Part shown: in pieces, positions 1 to 9,339 of the stretch
Position numbering within the stretch: position 1 is the first letter of the stretch
Layout: each line of letters opens with the position of its first letter
Assembly: GCA_903813345.2 (NCBI GenBank)
Contig: CAIIXF020000010.1
Span: 10,470,349 to 10,534,348 of the forward strand
Direction of reading: 5' to 3'
DNA: 64,000 bases
Origin: Owenia fusiformis
Taxonomy: Eukaryota > Annelida > Polychaeta > Sabellida > Oweniidae
Translations under genes and position numbers: made by a program
The notes under the pieces: generated by a model
Database searches by the model: none
Seen by the model: only the letters and a program-made list of their open reading frames with translations
What the model was told of the DNA's origin: nothing

Positions 1-104
1 TTGATTAGGTAAGTAAGCCTGGTATGAAGTAAATTGGTTCTTTTGACAATTTCGTAGCACAGGAATTCGTCTAGAAGAAAAAGAAGTCAATAGAGCAAGT
101 GTAG

Positions 105-652
105 GCTTATCCTGTTCCCGGACTATGGTCCTGTGAACATCTCACTCTTTTGCCTGTGCGATTACAACATGGGAGAATTTTTTACGCTTCTTACACTTCA
201 GATACCTACTTCAATAGATTCCTTGGTATTTTAGCATTCTTTTCGTGTAGTTGAATCCACAATTGTCTGGGTTTATCGGCAGAACGAAGACATTTTCGTT
301 TTTGATCGCAATATTTGCGTGTAACATTTAACTTATTTCAACCGTCAAATTCCTCCATATTGGTACTTCCGGTCCACATCCGGGACAGTCATACGGGGGA
401 TTCCCCTTTTAAATCCAACCGCCATGTTGAAAAGTGATGGAATCTCTCTCGATGAAAAAGAAAAATGTTCCCGTTCTGCCGATATACCCAGACAATCGGT
501 GGTTCCAATATATTAGAAGTTACATTTTGAGTTCTATAATGCATTGAGGTAGGTATCTTAAGTGTAAGGGGCGTAGATAATTCTCCCAAGTTGTAATCGT
601 ACAGGCAAAAGAGTGCGCTCCATACAGGACTATAGTCCTGGTACGGGATAAG
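105..652. repeat. Fold-back (long inverted repeat) element
   Basis: Two diverged arms of about 200-240 bp face each other across a short centre near 365. The outer ends read CTTATCCTGTTCCCGGACTA on the left and, in reverse complement, CTTATCCCGTACCAGGACTA on the right. Further in, both arms share the TTTGCCTGT..GATTACAAC stretch and a block containing CAGACAAT. No open frame of note lies inside. The arms differ by many substitutions, so the copy is old. It is best called a non-autonomous fold-back MITE of unknown superfamily; the target duplication is not clear. Confidence 0.6.
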
Positions 653-680
653 TGTAGGCTAGAAGGAAAATATATTCTAA

Positions 681-890
681 GCCATGGGCGTAGCGCTATA
701 TTTCTAAGTAGTACGCCACCGTGGGAACAAGAGTTGAGTGAAGCAAAAAACAGCGTTTAGGGGGGTCTCTGGGGGTTCTCCCCCAGAAAAATTTTGAAAT
801 TTGGTTGTATTTGGAGCGAATTTGCAACCATCTGGTACGCCTGTGCGTACCCAGCGGGCGCTACGCCTATGTAAGCCCGATTCTAAGCGC
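681..890. mobile_element. MITE with CATGGGCGTAGCGC ends
   Basis: A 210-bp unit starts CATGGGCGTAGCGC and ends in the inverted form GCGCTACGCCTATG. TAAGCC lies just outside both ends and may be the target duplication (6 bp, or 8 bp with one mismatch). The centre has a G-run/C-run pair (GGGGTCTCTGGGGG, then CTCCCCCAG). Ends of this kind occur in abundant non-autonomous DNA transposons of marine invertebrates; the superfamily is not proven here. Confidence 0.55.
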
Positions 891-1504
891 CACAATACAA
901 TTTGTACTTTACATTGGAATGGCTGTCGTTACAGAAATTTCTTTTCGAATTCATGATTGCTGGTGTAAGTTGTCTCAGTTACATCATTACGCAAGAGTAA
1001 TGTTAGTTAAATATCTGTCATTGTGCACTTCATGGCTGTTTCACTCCGACAGGTACCAAAGGACAGGTACTTACTATTAGGAATTTTCTTTGGGCCGTCA
1101 TTGAGTTTAACCTCCTTACTATTCTTTCCTTTATTGCAAGTTCTGGATCCATCCAAACCATTTTTCTGCGATCATGCAACTGATACTTGACAATAATATG
1201 AAAAAACACATAAAATCAAGCGATTTAATACAATATTATTGTGTTAAATGTTTATACTTGTAAAATGAGGCTACACTTACCAATCTCTAAAATGACATTT
1301 CCGCATGTCCGTCATTGTGTCTGTTCATCCGCAGGTGTCCCGGGTTAAAAAGCCCATGGCGAAACAAAATTGTTATGAAATAGATTGATAATATTATCGC
1401 GATTACTCGGGATAAAAAGATCAATTTTGAGGATAACGGGTATCTTTAATTGATTTATATAGTGGGTGTATACACGCAAAATAGTTATTACTTGCAAACC
1501 TACT
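891..1504. other. Non-coding stretch, nothing recognised
   Basis: AT-rich DNA with a short open frame (805-1080) that starts inside the MITE to its left and has no coding character. I see no repeat, RNA gene or convincing splice pair here. Confidence 0.5.
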
Positions 1505-1671
1505 CAGGCCCGTAGCCAGGGGGGGGGGGTTCGCAGGGTTTCGGGCGAACCCTGGCCAAAAATTCTTTCAAAATCATGCAGTTATTCACCATTTTGAGCA
1601 CACTTCTCAAGTGATTTTAGCCATATTTGAGCTGAACCCCCCTTGGCAAATCCTGGCTAAGGGCCTGCTAC
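1505..1671. mobile_element. Small MITE with CAGGCCCGTAGCCAGG ends
   Basis: Starts CAGGCCCGTAGCCAGG followed by a G-tract, and ends CCTGGCTAAGGGCCTG, an imperfect inverted repeat with internal GAACCC copies facing each other. A related sequence in reverse layout lies at 57,563-57,735. The CAG..CTG termini fit a hAT-like non-autonomous element, but the superfamily is an inference. Confidence 0.55.
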
Positions 1672-2002
1672 TGTTTGTTAATGCAGTGCCGCAATGACAG
1701 TTAATTTCTGATAGGATTAGCAATTTCGATGTGACCAGAACTGACCAACATTTTCGTTATATTCCAAACCTGTCTCCAATATTTTCGTAATTATGCATCA
1801 ATAGGGTCTAAGGGGATACGGGATGGTGTGTATGTATTCATAAGGTATGTATGCATGCTTGAATCACATTCTTTATGTACCTGCGGAACTATTAAATTAA
1901 CGCATCGAAGGCAAAATGATCATGGAGGTTAGACCTACCTCGGGGCCATAAGACATGTCAGATAAGAAATGAGGCTCAGGCTAGGTCTAATGTTATTATT
2001 AG

Positions 2003-2262
2003 ACTAATGGTAATACAGTGTCTGTTGTACCGTATCTCATTTTAATCGGTTAAATTAAAGACTTTATTTCGATGATAGAACATAATGAACTGTACAATGA
2101 GTATAAAGACATTTTGATATTTTGTTGTTCCAAAGTAATTAAGTCTAGGTACTCTATTAAACATACAGATCATGAAAACCTAATTGAAGCGATGGTTATG
2201 TCGGCCATTTGTGACAACAGTATCTGACTTTACCGTTGTCAGGCTATTCCAGTGTTACCAGT
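2003..2262. repeat. Partial copy of the 33.5-kb MITE
   Basis: The reverse complement of this stretch matches about 33,510-33,770, sharing the TTTTAATCGGTTAAATTAAAG block and the end GTTGTCAGGCTATTCC. Only one end of the element is recognisable, so this is a half copy. The two copies differ by scattered changes and an internal length difference. Confidence 0.6.
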
Positions 2263-2342
2263 TATCCCCTGGAGCCCCCTGGTATCACATTGATACATTT
2301 TATATGCTTTACTTTTGAATGGATTTATTAATGTATTTGTAG

Positions 2343-2396
2343 AAAACCACATCTGCATTAAGTCTCCTTTCTGTGAAATGATGAATGAATATCAAG
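2343..2396 (+). CDS. Candidate 54-nt internal exon
   Basis: A polypyrimidine-like run and TTTGTAG precede the stretch, and CAAG|GTAAGT follows it, a strong donor. One frame is open (two leading bases, then 17 codons, then one base) and begins N-H-I-C-I-K-S-P-F-C. The reading is too short to assign to a family. It lies only 57 bp left of the inserted long-TIR element, which would therefore sit in the following intron. It could equally be a chance acceptor/donor pair. Confidence 0.3.
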
Positions 2397-2612
2397 GTAA
2401 GTTATGATGTTTATCCATGCATGGGGTTTTAACAGAGAAAGCCTATTAGACGGGTAGGAAGGAGGGGTTCCCATGCACCCGAAAGATGTATTTTTTTAAT
2501 GTACATTTTTGTAATCCTAAAGGTCCATACTAAAGATTTTTGCATGTTCCCAGAATGAAATATTGTCCCATGGTATCTATTGGCGGCCATCTTGTCGGCC
2601 ATCTTGGATTTT

Positions 2613-3715
2613 TGAAAGAGTTGATATTAATTATCTCAAAGTACAATAACTTCCAGAGTTTTGAGATTTGAAAGCTGTAAGTGGTACCAAAATGAAGCTA
2701 TTATAGTATCCTATCTTATCAGATGCAATAATTATGCAAATTGTCTCATTTGCATAAAATGTGACATCATCAATCATAATTCTTGCCTCTTTACAACGGT
2801 ATTGCATTATACCTTTCTGCCTGAGTGATCAGTCTTAGTCATTCATGAATAAATGAATTTGAATATATAGGTATATTAATTTTGAACATATTTGAAAAAA
2901 AAATTCGAAACTTTTGGAAAAACATTGTCAGACACACGATAATGTTACTGAAAAGAGGCGTGGCACTTCTTGTGAAAGAATTGATGTTAATTATCTTAAA
3001 GTATAATAACTTCCACAGTTTTGAGAGTTGAAAGCTGTAAGTGGTACCAAAATGAAGCTATTATAGTATCCTATCTTATAAGATGTAATAATTATGCAAA
3101 TAGTCTCATTTGCATAAAATGTGACATCATTAATCGTAATTTTTGCCTCTTTACAACGGTATCGCACAATACCTTGCTGCCTGAGTGACCAGTCTTAGTC
3201 ATCCATGAACATAAATGAATTTGAATATATAGGTACATTAATTTTGAACATATTTGCAATTGAAAGTTTTGGAAATACATTGTCAGACACTAAGTTGTAA
3301 CACTTCACATGATTTTGTTACTGAAAAGGGGAGTGGCACTTCTTGAGAAAGAGTTGATGTTAATCATTTCAAAGTACAATAACTTCCACAGTTTTGATAA
3401 TTGAAATCTGTAAGTGGAACAAACATGGAGCTATTATAATATACTTATAAAAATGCAATAATTATGCAAATTTTCCCATTTGCATAATATGTGACAACCT
3501 CTATTATTTTTGGCATTTTTTAATGGTAACAACCAATATCTCTCCCTCTGGGTAACATTCGTGGTTATTCATGAGCATTTATGATTTTGAATATATAGGT
3601 ACATTAATTTTGAACATATTTGCAATTGAAATTTTGGAAAAACTTAAGTGTTAACTGTTGACACTTCACATGATTTTGTAACTGAAAGGGGGGGGGGGCA
3701 CTTTTGTTCAAAATT
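2613..3715. repeat. Left TIR: three ~360-bp tandem units
   Basis: Units begin with GAAAGAGTTGAT-like sequence at 2,613, 2,973 and 3,347, giving periods of 360 and 374 bp. Each unit holds ATGCAAAT, six bases, then ATTTGCAT (2,734-2,755; 3,094-3,115; 3,464-3,485), and the first two then have a TGACATCAT motif. A G-tract closes the last unit. The third unit is the most diverged, so the array probably grew before the element decayed. Confidence 0.7.
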
Positions 3716-3879
3716 CTAACTTCTAAACACTAATATCAAATTCAAGGGCTGAAGCTCCTCTAGCAGAGTAATGTAGAAAGAGCCCAATGTTGCTCATTGG
3801 TGAAATGTTGGCCAAATTTTGGATCTTGTATGCACTGCTTACAAGTACATGAAGTGTTCATTATGATAGTGTAATTCCA

Positions 3880-6060
3880 ATATGACAGCACAATACAAGT
3901 CAGGCTGTTTTATTGTCACATATGCAAAAGTCGATCTGATGAGACATGTTAAAAGTGGTAGAGGTTAATAATGCCCAGATCGAATAAACACAAGATAGAT
4001 ATTGAAGGTAGGCCCAGATCAAAGTATGGGCATCCTTAGCCTCAATCATGACGCCATCTGTATTGTCCATTAGTGGGAGCTGTAACCCAAATAATGAGAA
4101 TATGACTTAATGTAAGTGTCATTCAGTTGCCATGCACTTAGGGCAGTTGGCGGTTTCTTCCTTGCCCCAAAGTCTGAGGTTTGATGGAGTTGAGACCAGG
4201 TCAGGGAAAGCTCTTAATAGGAAATTGAGCCTCCCTTGGTCCATGGACCAAAGGTCATTCCATTTCAAGAAGTGCTGAAGTGAGGGTTCCCAGGTAATGT
4301 CAGGTAATGTAATGTCAGGTAATTCCCAGGTAATGTAAATCTGGAACGGCCACTGAAATCAGGGAGTAAGTCATAACACCCCGATATATGACTTGAGTCA
4401 ATGACTCTAAGCCACTTGTCCAGGTCCCTTGACACTTCAGCTGTTTTGTTCAAACCACACATAGTTCTTCTCTAGACATTTGTTTCTTTATCTTGCCCTG
4501 TTGGTATTTGCTTGCCATTTATTTTGAACTGCATTGGAGAAAGCTTGCCATCAACCAAAACCATGCTTCTTGACCTGGTTTGTTTTTAACTTCATGCAAG
4601 TCCAGTTTGCCATTCTTTCCATACCTAATAGAACCCATCTTGTACCCACTACTGAACTGGTCATAACTGTGATGTCATCCATGAAAGCTCTGTATGATAA
4701 GTGTTTTGCACCTTCATTTGCTTTTGAAACCTTACACTGCATCATCCCTGCCTTGAGCAGTAAGTTCATTGATGTTACGAAGAGAACTACTGATACAGTG
4801 CAGTCTGCCACTATGCCTTTCTCTGAACTCTGCTAATTAGTGGTATTATTGCCAAATGTATTGTGCAACTTCGAGGAGTTTGTGTGTCCCATTGTCAGAT
4901 TGACTACATCTGTTGGTTTTGGGAAGTGAAAGTTAACTTGTACCTCTAGTAACAGTTGGTGAGGGACACTAGGTAGACCTTAAGTCCAGCCAAACTACTT
5001 ATTCTCTTTCTTGGCTTCCTTCACAAGTTGGCTTATTGCTGCTATATGCACCCTTGATGTCTTGGGATACCACTTTTCTGAATGCTTGGCAGGCCAGTAG
5101 GAAATAACTGCGAGACTTGACCACAATGGCCCAGAAGATCTTTCCCTCAGCATCCGATAATGATGTCTACTTGAACTGGTTCAGTCCCTCAAATTTTAGC
5201 TCCTTTGCAATGAAGCATCTTTCCGCCAAAGCCTAAGTCCTTGCTAGATTTTTCTTGTTCTGGATGCTTGTTAGCAATCACAATAGATGTATTAACAGCT
5301 TATGGCTGTTCTTGTACACCATGTATGCCTTCCTGATGATTGTTCTTACCTCATCAAGCTTGAAAACTGACTGGTCAAACGGTTTTGATGATAAATCTGG
5401 TGAGATGTCAATTGGGAAATTACTCAATGGCATATTTCGACCTGGGTCACTGTGTGCTGCCAAAGTATTTGCTTCTGCTTGATCCTGCGTATATGCCATA
5501 TGGGCACTCCTTGGTTCCCTAACAAGTTTGATGTGAGCCTATAGAGATTTTCAAAGAATGTCTTCCTGGTCCTACGCTTCTCTTTAGATTTTCTCTAAGA
5601 TGAAGTAATCTCTTAAGAAGCATCTGTTGGAGCTCTCTGATCTTTTTCACTTGGCAGTGTTGAAGCCGTCCACGAACACTGTGGGCTTCATCTCTCCTTC
5701 CGAAGAGAAGCTTTTGTCTTCTACTTGGCCCAACACAATGATGTTTCACAGATGTTTCCTCCACTCACTGTCCTCGCATCTGGGATGGAAATCGTTCTAA
5801 CTTGGACAAGAGGTAGCATAGTGAAGAGGCTGGGCTCTGCATCCCACTTCTATTGGGTGCATAACTGCATACCACCCTCTTGTCTTAGCCTCATCAAATA
5901 GGTCTTGGATTTTTAAGCTGATCAGATATTTTAATCGGTCAACTCTTCTGAAGGTACCATGAGCTCATTGAAGATGTTGGACTGCTGTGTTTTGACATCA
6001 GCACTGAGTTTCTGTAAGAAGTCAGCTGAGAGTCCAGTCGGATGTCTTGGATAAAACATT
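3880..6060 (-). pseudogene. Decayed non-LTR-like reverse transcriptase
   Basis: Read on the minus strand, short open pieces follow the order of a known invertebrate/fish RT family. About 5,880 has a G-W..H-P-I-E-V-G-C-R motif typical of its N-terminal region. About 5,500-5,280 has a linker with S-D-P-G-R. At 4,685-4,674 is the catalytic box F-M-D-D, flanked by Y-R-A and I-T-V-M-T-S-S-V. About 4,400 has L-D-K-W-L-R-V-I-D. About 4,190-4,150 has S-N-L-R-L-W-G-K followed by a C-P-K-C pair like the zinc knuckle near the C terminus. The gene is clearly broken, with many breaks. The family assignment comes from memory of these motifs, as no search was possible. The gene fills most of the space between the two TIRs. 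Confidence 0.65.
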
Positions 6061-6889
6061 GAACTGAGGAAGCTTAATACATATTGAGTTAATTATATAG
6101 CTTTAACAACTAAATACTGTGGGTACTCATTTCAGTCCATTGCCTATCCTAAAATGATGTGGGGATATGTGGTCATTCGTATCTGTATAGTACTTAGTCC
6201 AAAAGCGATACAGATTATATATCTTTGGCTGAAATTTAAATGTCTGCCAAACAGACCAACAAGAATTTTTGAACAATGTAGGAATAAGGAACATCACTTT
6301 CTAAAAGTCAAAAGCTATATTTTACACCTGAGGGATTCACTCTATATAAACCTTGACAAGGGGTTCCTCTTTTTTTAACATTTGGTATGGCAATGGATCC
6401 AAATTTTAGGATCTGGAATAAAAATGCCCCCATTTAATTATGACTTTTGAGGTATGACAATTGTCGGATTTTTCTACTTTGTAGTACAAGAATGGTCATG
6501 GAGAATATGTTACCTCTCACTTGTGGTATTGTGGTAATTTGAGATTGTTTTCATTTTCATAAAAGTTCTGCTTCTTCCAGGGGCTTTAGACATTTTGCAT
6601 TCCAATGGTCTTATATTTTTGGGATATTTGGTATGGCATTAGTCCTATATTTGGACATTTTGTATAGCATAGGTCTTATATTTGGATATTTGGTATGACT
6701 TTTGGACGTTATTTTGGTTGGTATTTGAACACATTGAAATTTGACAGATTGGTATGGGAACATAATGATTATGGGAACATAATGATATCTTAGGGCTCAG
6801 CCTAGGACAACTACAGAATTGTGTATTCAGTGAACCCCTGGGTATTTTACAGATGATACATCGACTATATAATAACATTACGGATTTTC

Positions 6890-7784
6890 ACGCCCCTTTT
6901 CAGAACAATAATCATTTGAAAGGCCATACCTTGATTTCTGACAATGTTTTTCTAAAACTTTCAATGCAAATATGTTCAAGCTTATAATTGCAAATATGTT
7001 CAAAATGAATGTATACATTTAATATCTTTTATATTCATGAGAGACCAAGACTGGTCACCCAGAGGAAAATGCAATATGTATTACCGTTGAAAAGGGGCAA
7101 AAATAATGATTGATGATGTCATATTTCATGCAAATACGGTGATTTACATAATTATTGTATCTTATAATGTGGGATATTGTGATACCTTCAGTTTGGTACC
7201 ACTTACAGCTTTCAACTCTCGAAACTGTGGAAGTTATTGTACTTTGAAATGATTAACATCAATTCTTTCACAAGAAGTGCCACGCCCCTTTTCAGTAACA
7301 TAATCATGTGTCTGACAATGTTTTTCCAAAACTTTCGATTGTAAATATGTTCAAAATTAATGTACCTATATATTTAAAATCATTAATGTTCATGAATGAT
7401 TAAGACTGATCACTCAGGCAGAAAGGTATAATGCAATACCGTTGTAAAGAGGCAGGAATTGTGATTGATGATGTCACATTTTATGCAAATGAGACAATTT
7501 GCATAATTATTGCATCTGATAATATAGGATACTATAATAGCTTCATTTTGGTACCACTTACAGCTTTCAATTCTTAAAACTGTGGAAGTTATTATACTTT
7601 GAGATGATTAACATCAACTCTTTCAAAAATTCAAGATGGCCGACAAGATGGCCGCCAATGGATACCATGGGACAATATTTCATTCTGGGAACATGCAAAA
7701 ATCTTTAGTATGGACCTTTAGGATTACAAAAATGTACATTAAAAAAATACATCTTTCGGGTGCATGGGGACCATACCTTCCTAC
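6890..7784. repeat. Right TIR of the 5.3-kb element
   Basis: Inverted counterpart of the left end. Two ~360-bp units (about 6,890-7,280 and 7,290-7,625) are followed by the terminal 160 bp containing the paired AAGATGGCCGAC/AAGATGGCCGCC motifs. The outer unit keeps the ATGCAAAT..ATTTGCAT pair at 7,483-7,504. It has one unit fewer than the left arm, as expected of tandem-repeat TIRs that gain or lose units. Confidence 0.7.
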
Positions 7785-7816
7785 TAGACTATATGATCCA
7801 TGTTATCTTCATTAGT

Positions 7817-8645
7817 TACCAGGGCTCGAAACTTGTGTAGTTTTTGTAGCTATTTACTCCCAAATTTTTCAAATTCACTACCTAGTTGCTGTTAAAGTTC
7901 AAACTTGCCTAATGTTTATATCGCCATCTTGATTAAGTAGACAAAAATGCAATAAGACAAATCTAACATCGAACAAGATTACATAAGTTCATACTCCCTT
8001 CCAATCGTTTAGTAATCGTTTATTTATCTTATTTTACCAATTAAAACCTTGCCTTTAATGCTCACCCGCTGGATTTATGAACCTTAGTTTCTTTCACTAT
8101 GTATTAAGTTCACACATATTTTACTCTCTTTGACTTGGAGCGACCCGTTTATCAGGATGCGCAGATGCCTTTGTTAATGCCTTGTCAACTTGCTTCAAAT
8201 TGACCAATTACTTTTTCAAAATCATCTACAAGTTCTCAGAAGTTCAAATCTGATTTTAAATTTGAGATTTCACCTTTGATGACCTTCTCGGGGTCAAAAA
8301 ACTTGCTTCAAATTGACCAATTTTTTTTTTAAATCATCTACAGAGTTCTCAGAAATTCAAATCTGACTTAAGATTGAACTAATAATATTGTGAGCAACTA
8401 GTATTTTTGGGATGATCGCAAAAATGATGAATTTCAACATGAAACGCATTCTAGCTTAACCTATTGACTGCAAAAATGGTATAATGGGCACTTACAGGGT
8501 CTTGGTGCTTTTTGTTTCAGACACGGTACATGCAATACTGAAAAACAAATTATTTTTATGTGACAAGATTTTAGAAATAACTACCAGATTATTTGGGAAA
8601 GTAGCGAAATAACTACTAGGTAAAAATTATGAGCTTCGATCCCTG
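7817..8645. mobile_element. MITE with ACCAGGG(C/A)TCGAA ends
   Basis: The left end ACCAGGGCTCGAAACT is mirrored on the right by AGCTTCGATCCCTGGT, with further imperfect pairing (left TAGCTATTTACTCCCAAA, right TTTGGGAAAGTAGCGAAATA). The interior contains a tandem duplication of about 112 bp (8,189-8,265 and 8,301-8,375, starting CTTGCTTCAAATTGACCAAT). Its right tip is the target into which the neighbouring fold-back element inserted. The TSD is not evident because of that later insertion. Confidence 0.55.
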
Positions 8646-9334
8646 GTCACAGGTTTATTCCCATTTCGCCCCTTCCCATTTCGCTCCTTCCCAATTGGCC
8701 CCTTTCCCATTTTGCCCCTTTGCCATTTCACCCCTTTTCCGTGTTGCCCCCTTCCCATATTGCCCCTTTCCCTTATCGCCCCTTCCCATTACGCCCCTTC
8801 CCATGTCGCCCCTTCTCCATTTCACCCCTTCCCATTTTGCCCCTTCCCATTTCGCCCCTCATTTATTCCCATTTCGCCCCTTCCCAATTGGCCCCTTCCC
8901 ATTTCGCCCCTTCCCAATTGGTCCCTTTCCCATTTTGCCCCTTTGTCATTTTGAACCTTTGCCTGATTTAAGGTCATTGGGGCTGTTGTGAACCTCTGTG
9001 ACCCATGATTAAGTTAACTAAGGTCAAGGTCATTCCAAGGTCAAAGGTCAGTATCTAGGTATTTTACTTTTTAATAAATGAAGGGCGAAATGGGAAGGGG
9101 CGAAATGGGAATGGGCCAATTGGGAAGGGGCAAAATGGGAAGGGGCAAAGGGGGAATGAGGGGTGAAATGGGAAGGGGGCATAATGGGACGGGGACGAAA
9201 TGGAAGAGGGGCGAAATTGGAAAGGGGCAAAATGGGTAGGGGCCAAATGGGAAGGGGCCAAATGGGAATAAATGAGGGGCGAAATGGGAAGGGGCAAAGT
9301 GAGAAGGGGCCAAATGGGAAGACACCCTGGTCAC
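8641..9334. mobile_element. TU/FB-like fold-back of 15-bp repeats
   Basis: The left arm (about 8,655-8,958) is an array of the 15-mer TTCCCATTTCGCCCC and variants (TTCCCAATTGGCCCC, TTCCCATTTTGCCCC). The right arm (about 9,080-9,320) is the same array in reverse complement. The whole is bracketed by the perfect 10-bp direct repeat CCCTGGTCAC at 8,641-8,650 and 9,325-9,334, so the inserted DNA is 8,651-9,324. Inverted arms made of short tandem repeats plus an 8-10-bp duplication are the hallmark of Drosophila FB and sea urchin TU elements; the latter are known for 15-bp repeats. The 120-codon open frame over the left arm is an artefact of the repeat. Confidence 0.75.
9021..9050 (+). promoter_or_regulatory. 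AGGTCA half-site cluster (DR0 and DR1)
   Basis: The loop of the fold-back element carries four AGGTCA copies in 30 bp: 9,021-9,026 and 9,027-9,032 directly abutting (DR0), then 9,038-9,043 and 9,045-9,050 separated by one A (DR1). DR1 is the classic arrangement for RXR heterodimers and HNF4. Function is unproven; the motif match is exact. Confidence 0.45.
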
Positions 9335-9339
9335 ACTAT

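Larger units (their letters stand above)
2453..7784. mobile_element. 5.3-kb long-TIR element with RT interior
   Basis: Both ends share an inverted stretch starting (G)GTAGGAAGG and running through CCCATGCACCCGAAAGATG, a T-run, ATGTACATT, and GGCGGCCATCTTGTCGGCCAT. Inside these ends lie tandem units of about 360 bp, three on the left (2,613-3,715) and two on the right (6,890-7,625), in opposite orientation. The single-copy interior, about 3,720-6,890, holds a decayed reverse transcriptase gene on the minus strand. The flanks are ATTAGAC on the left and TAGACTA on the right, so a short duplication containing TAGAC is possible but not certain. The element is either a DNA transposon invaded by a retroelement or a unit in which the RT is cargo. 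Confidence 0.65.

Noticed and set aside
4534-4836. 100-codon plus-strand open frame
   Set aside because: It is the antisense shadow of the minus-strand reverse transcriptase region that carries the F-M-D-D box.
2453-7784. Polinton-type element, because of long TIRs
   Set aside because: The unit is only 5.3 kb, the TIRs are tandem-repeat based, and no motif of a Polinton gene was seen; the only recognisable gene is the non-LTR-like RT.
8629-8991. 120-codon open frame rich in H-F-A-P-S
   Set aside because: It is the translation of the 15-bp tandem repeat of the fold-back arm; the other frames are open for the same reason.
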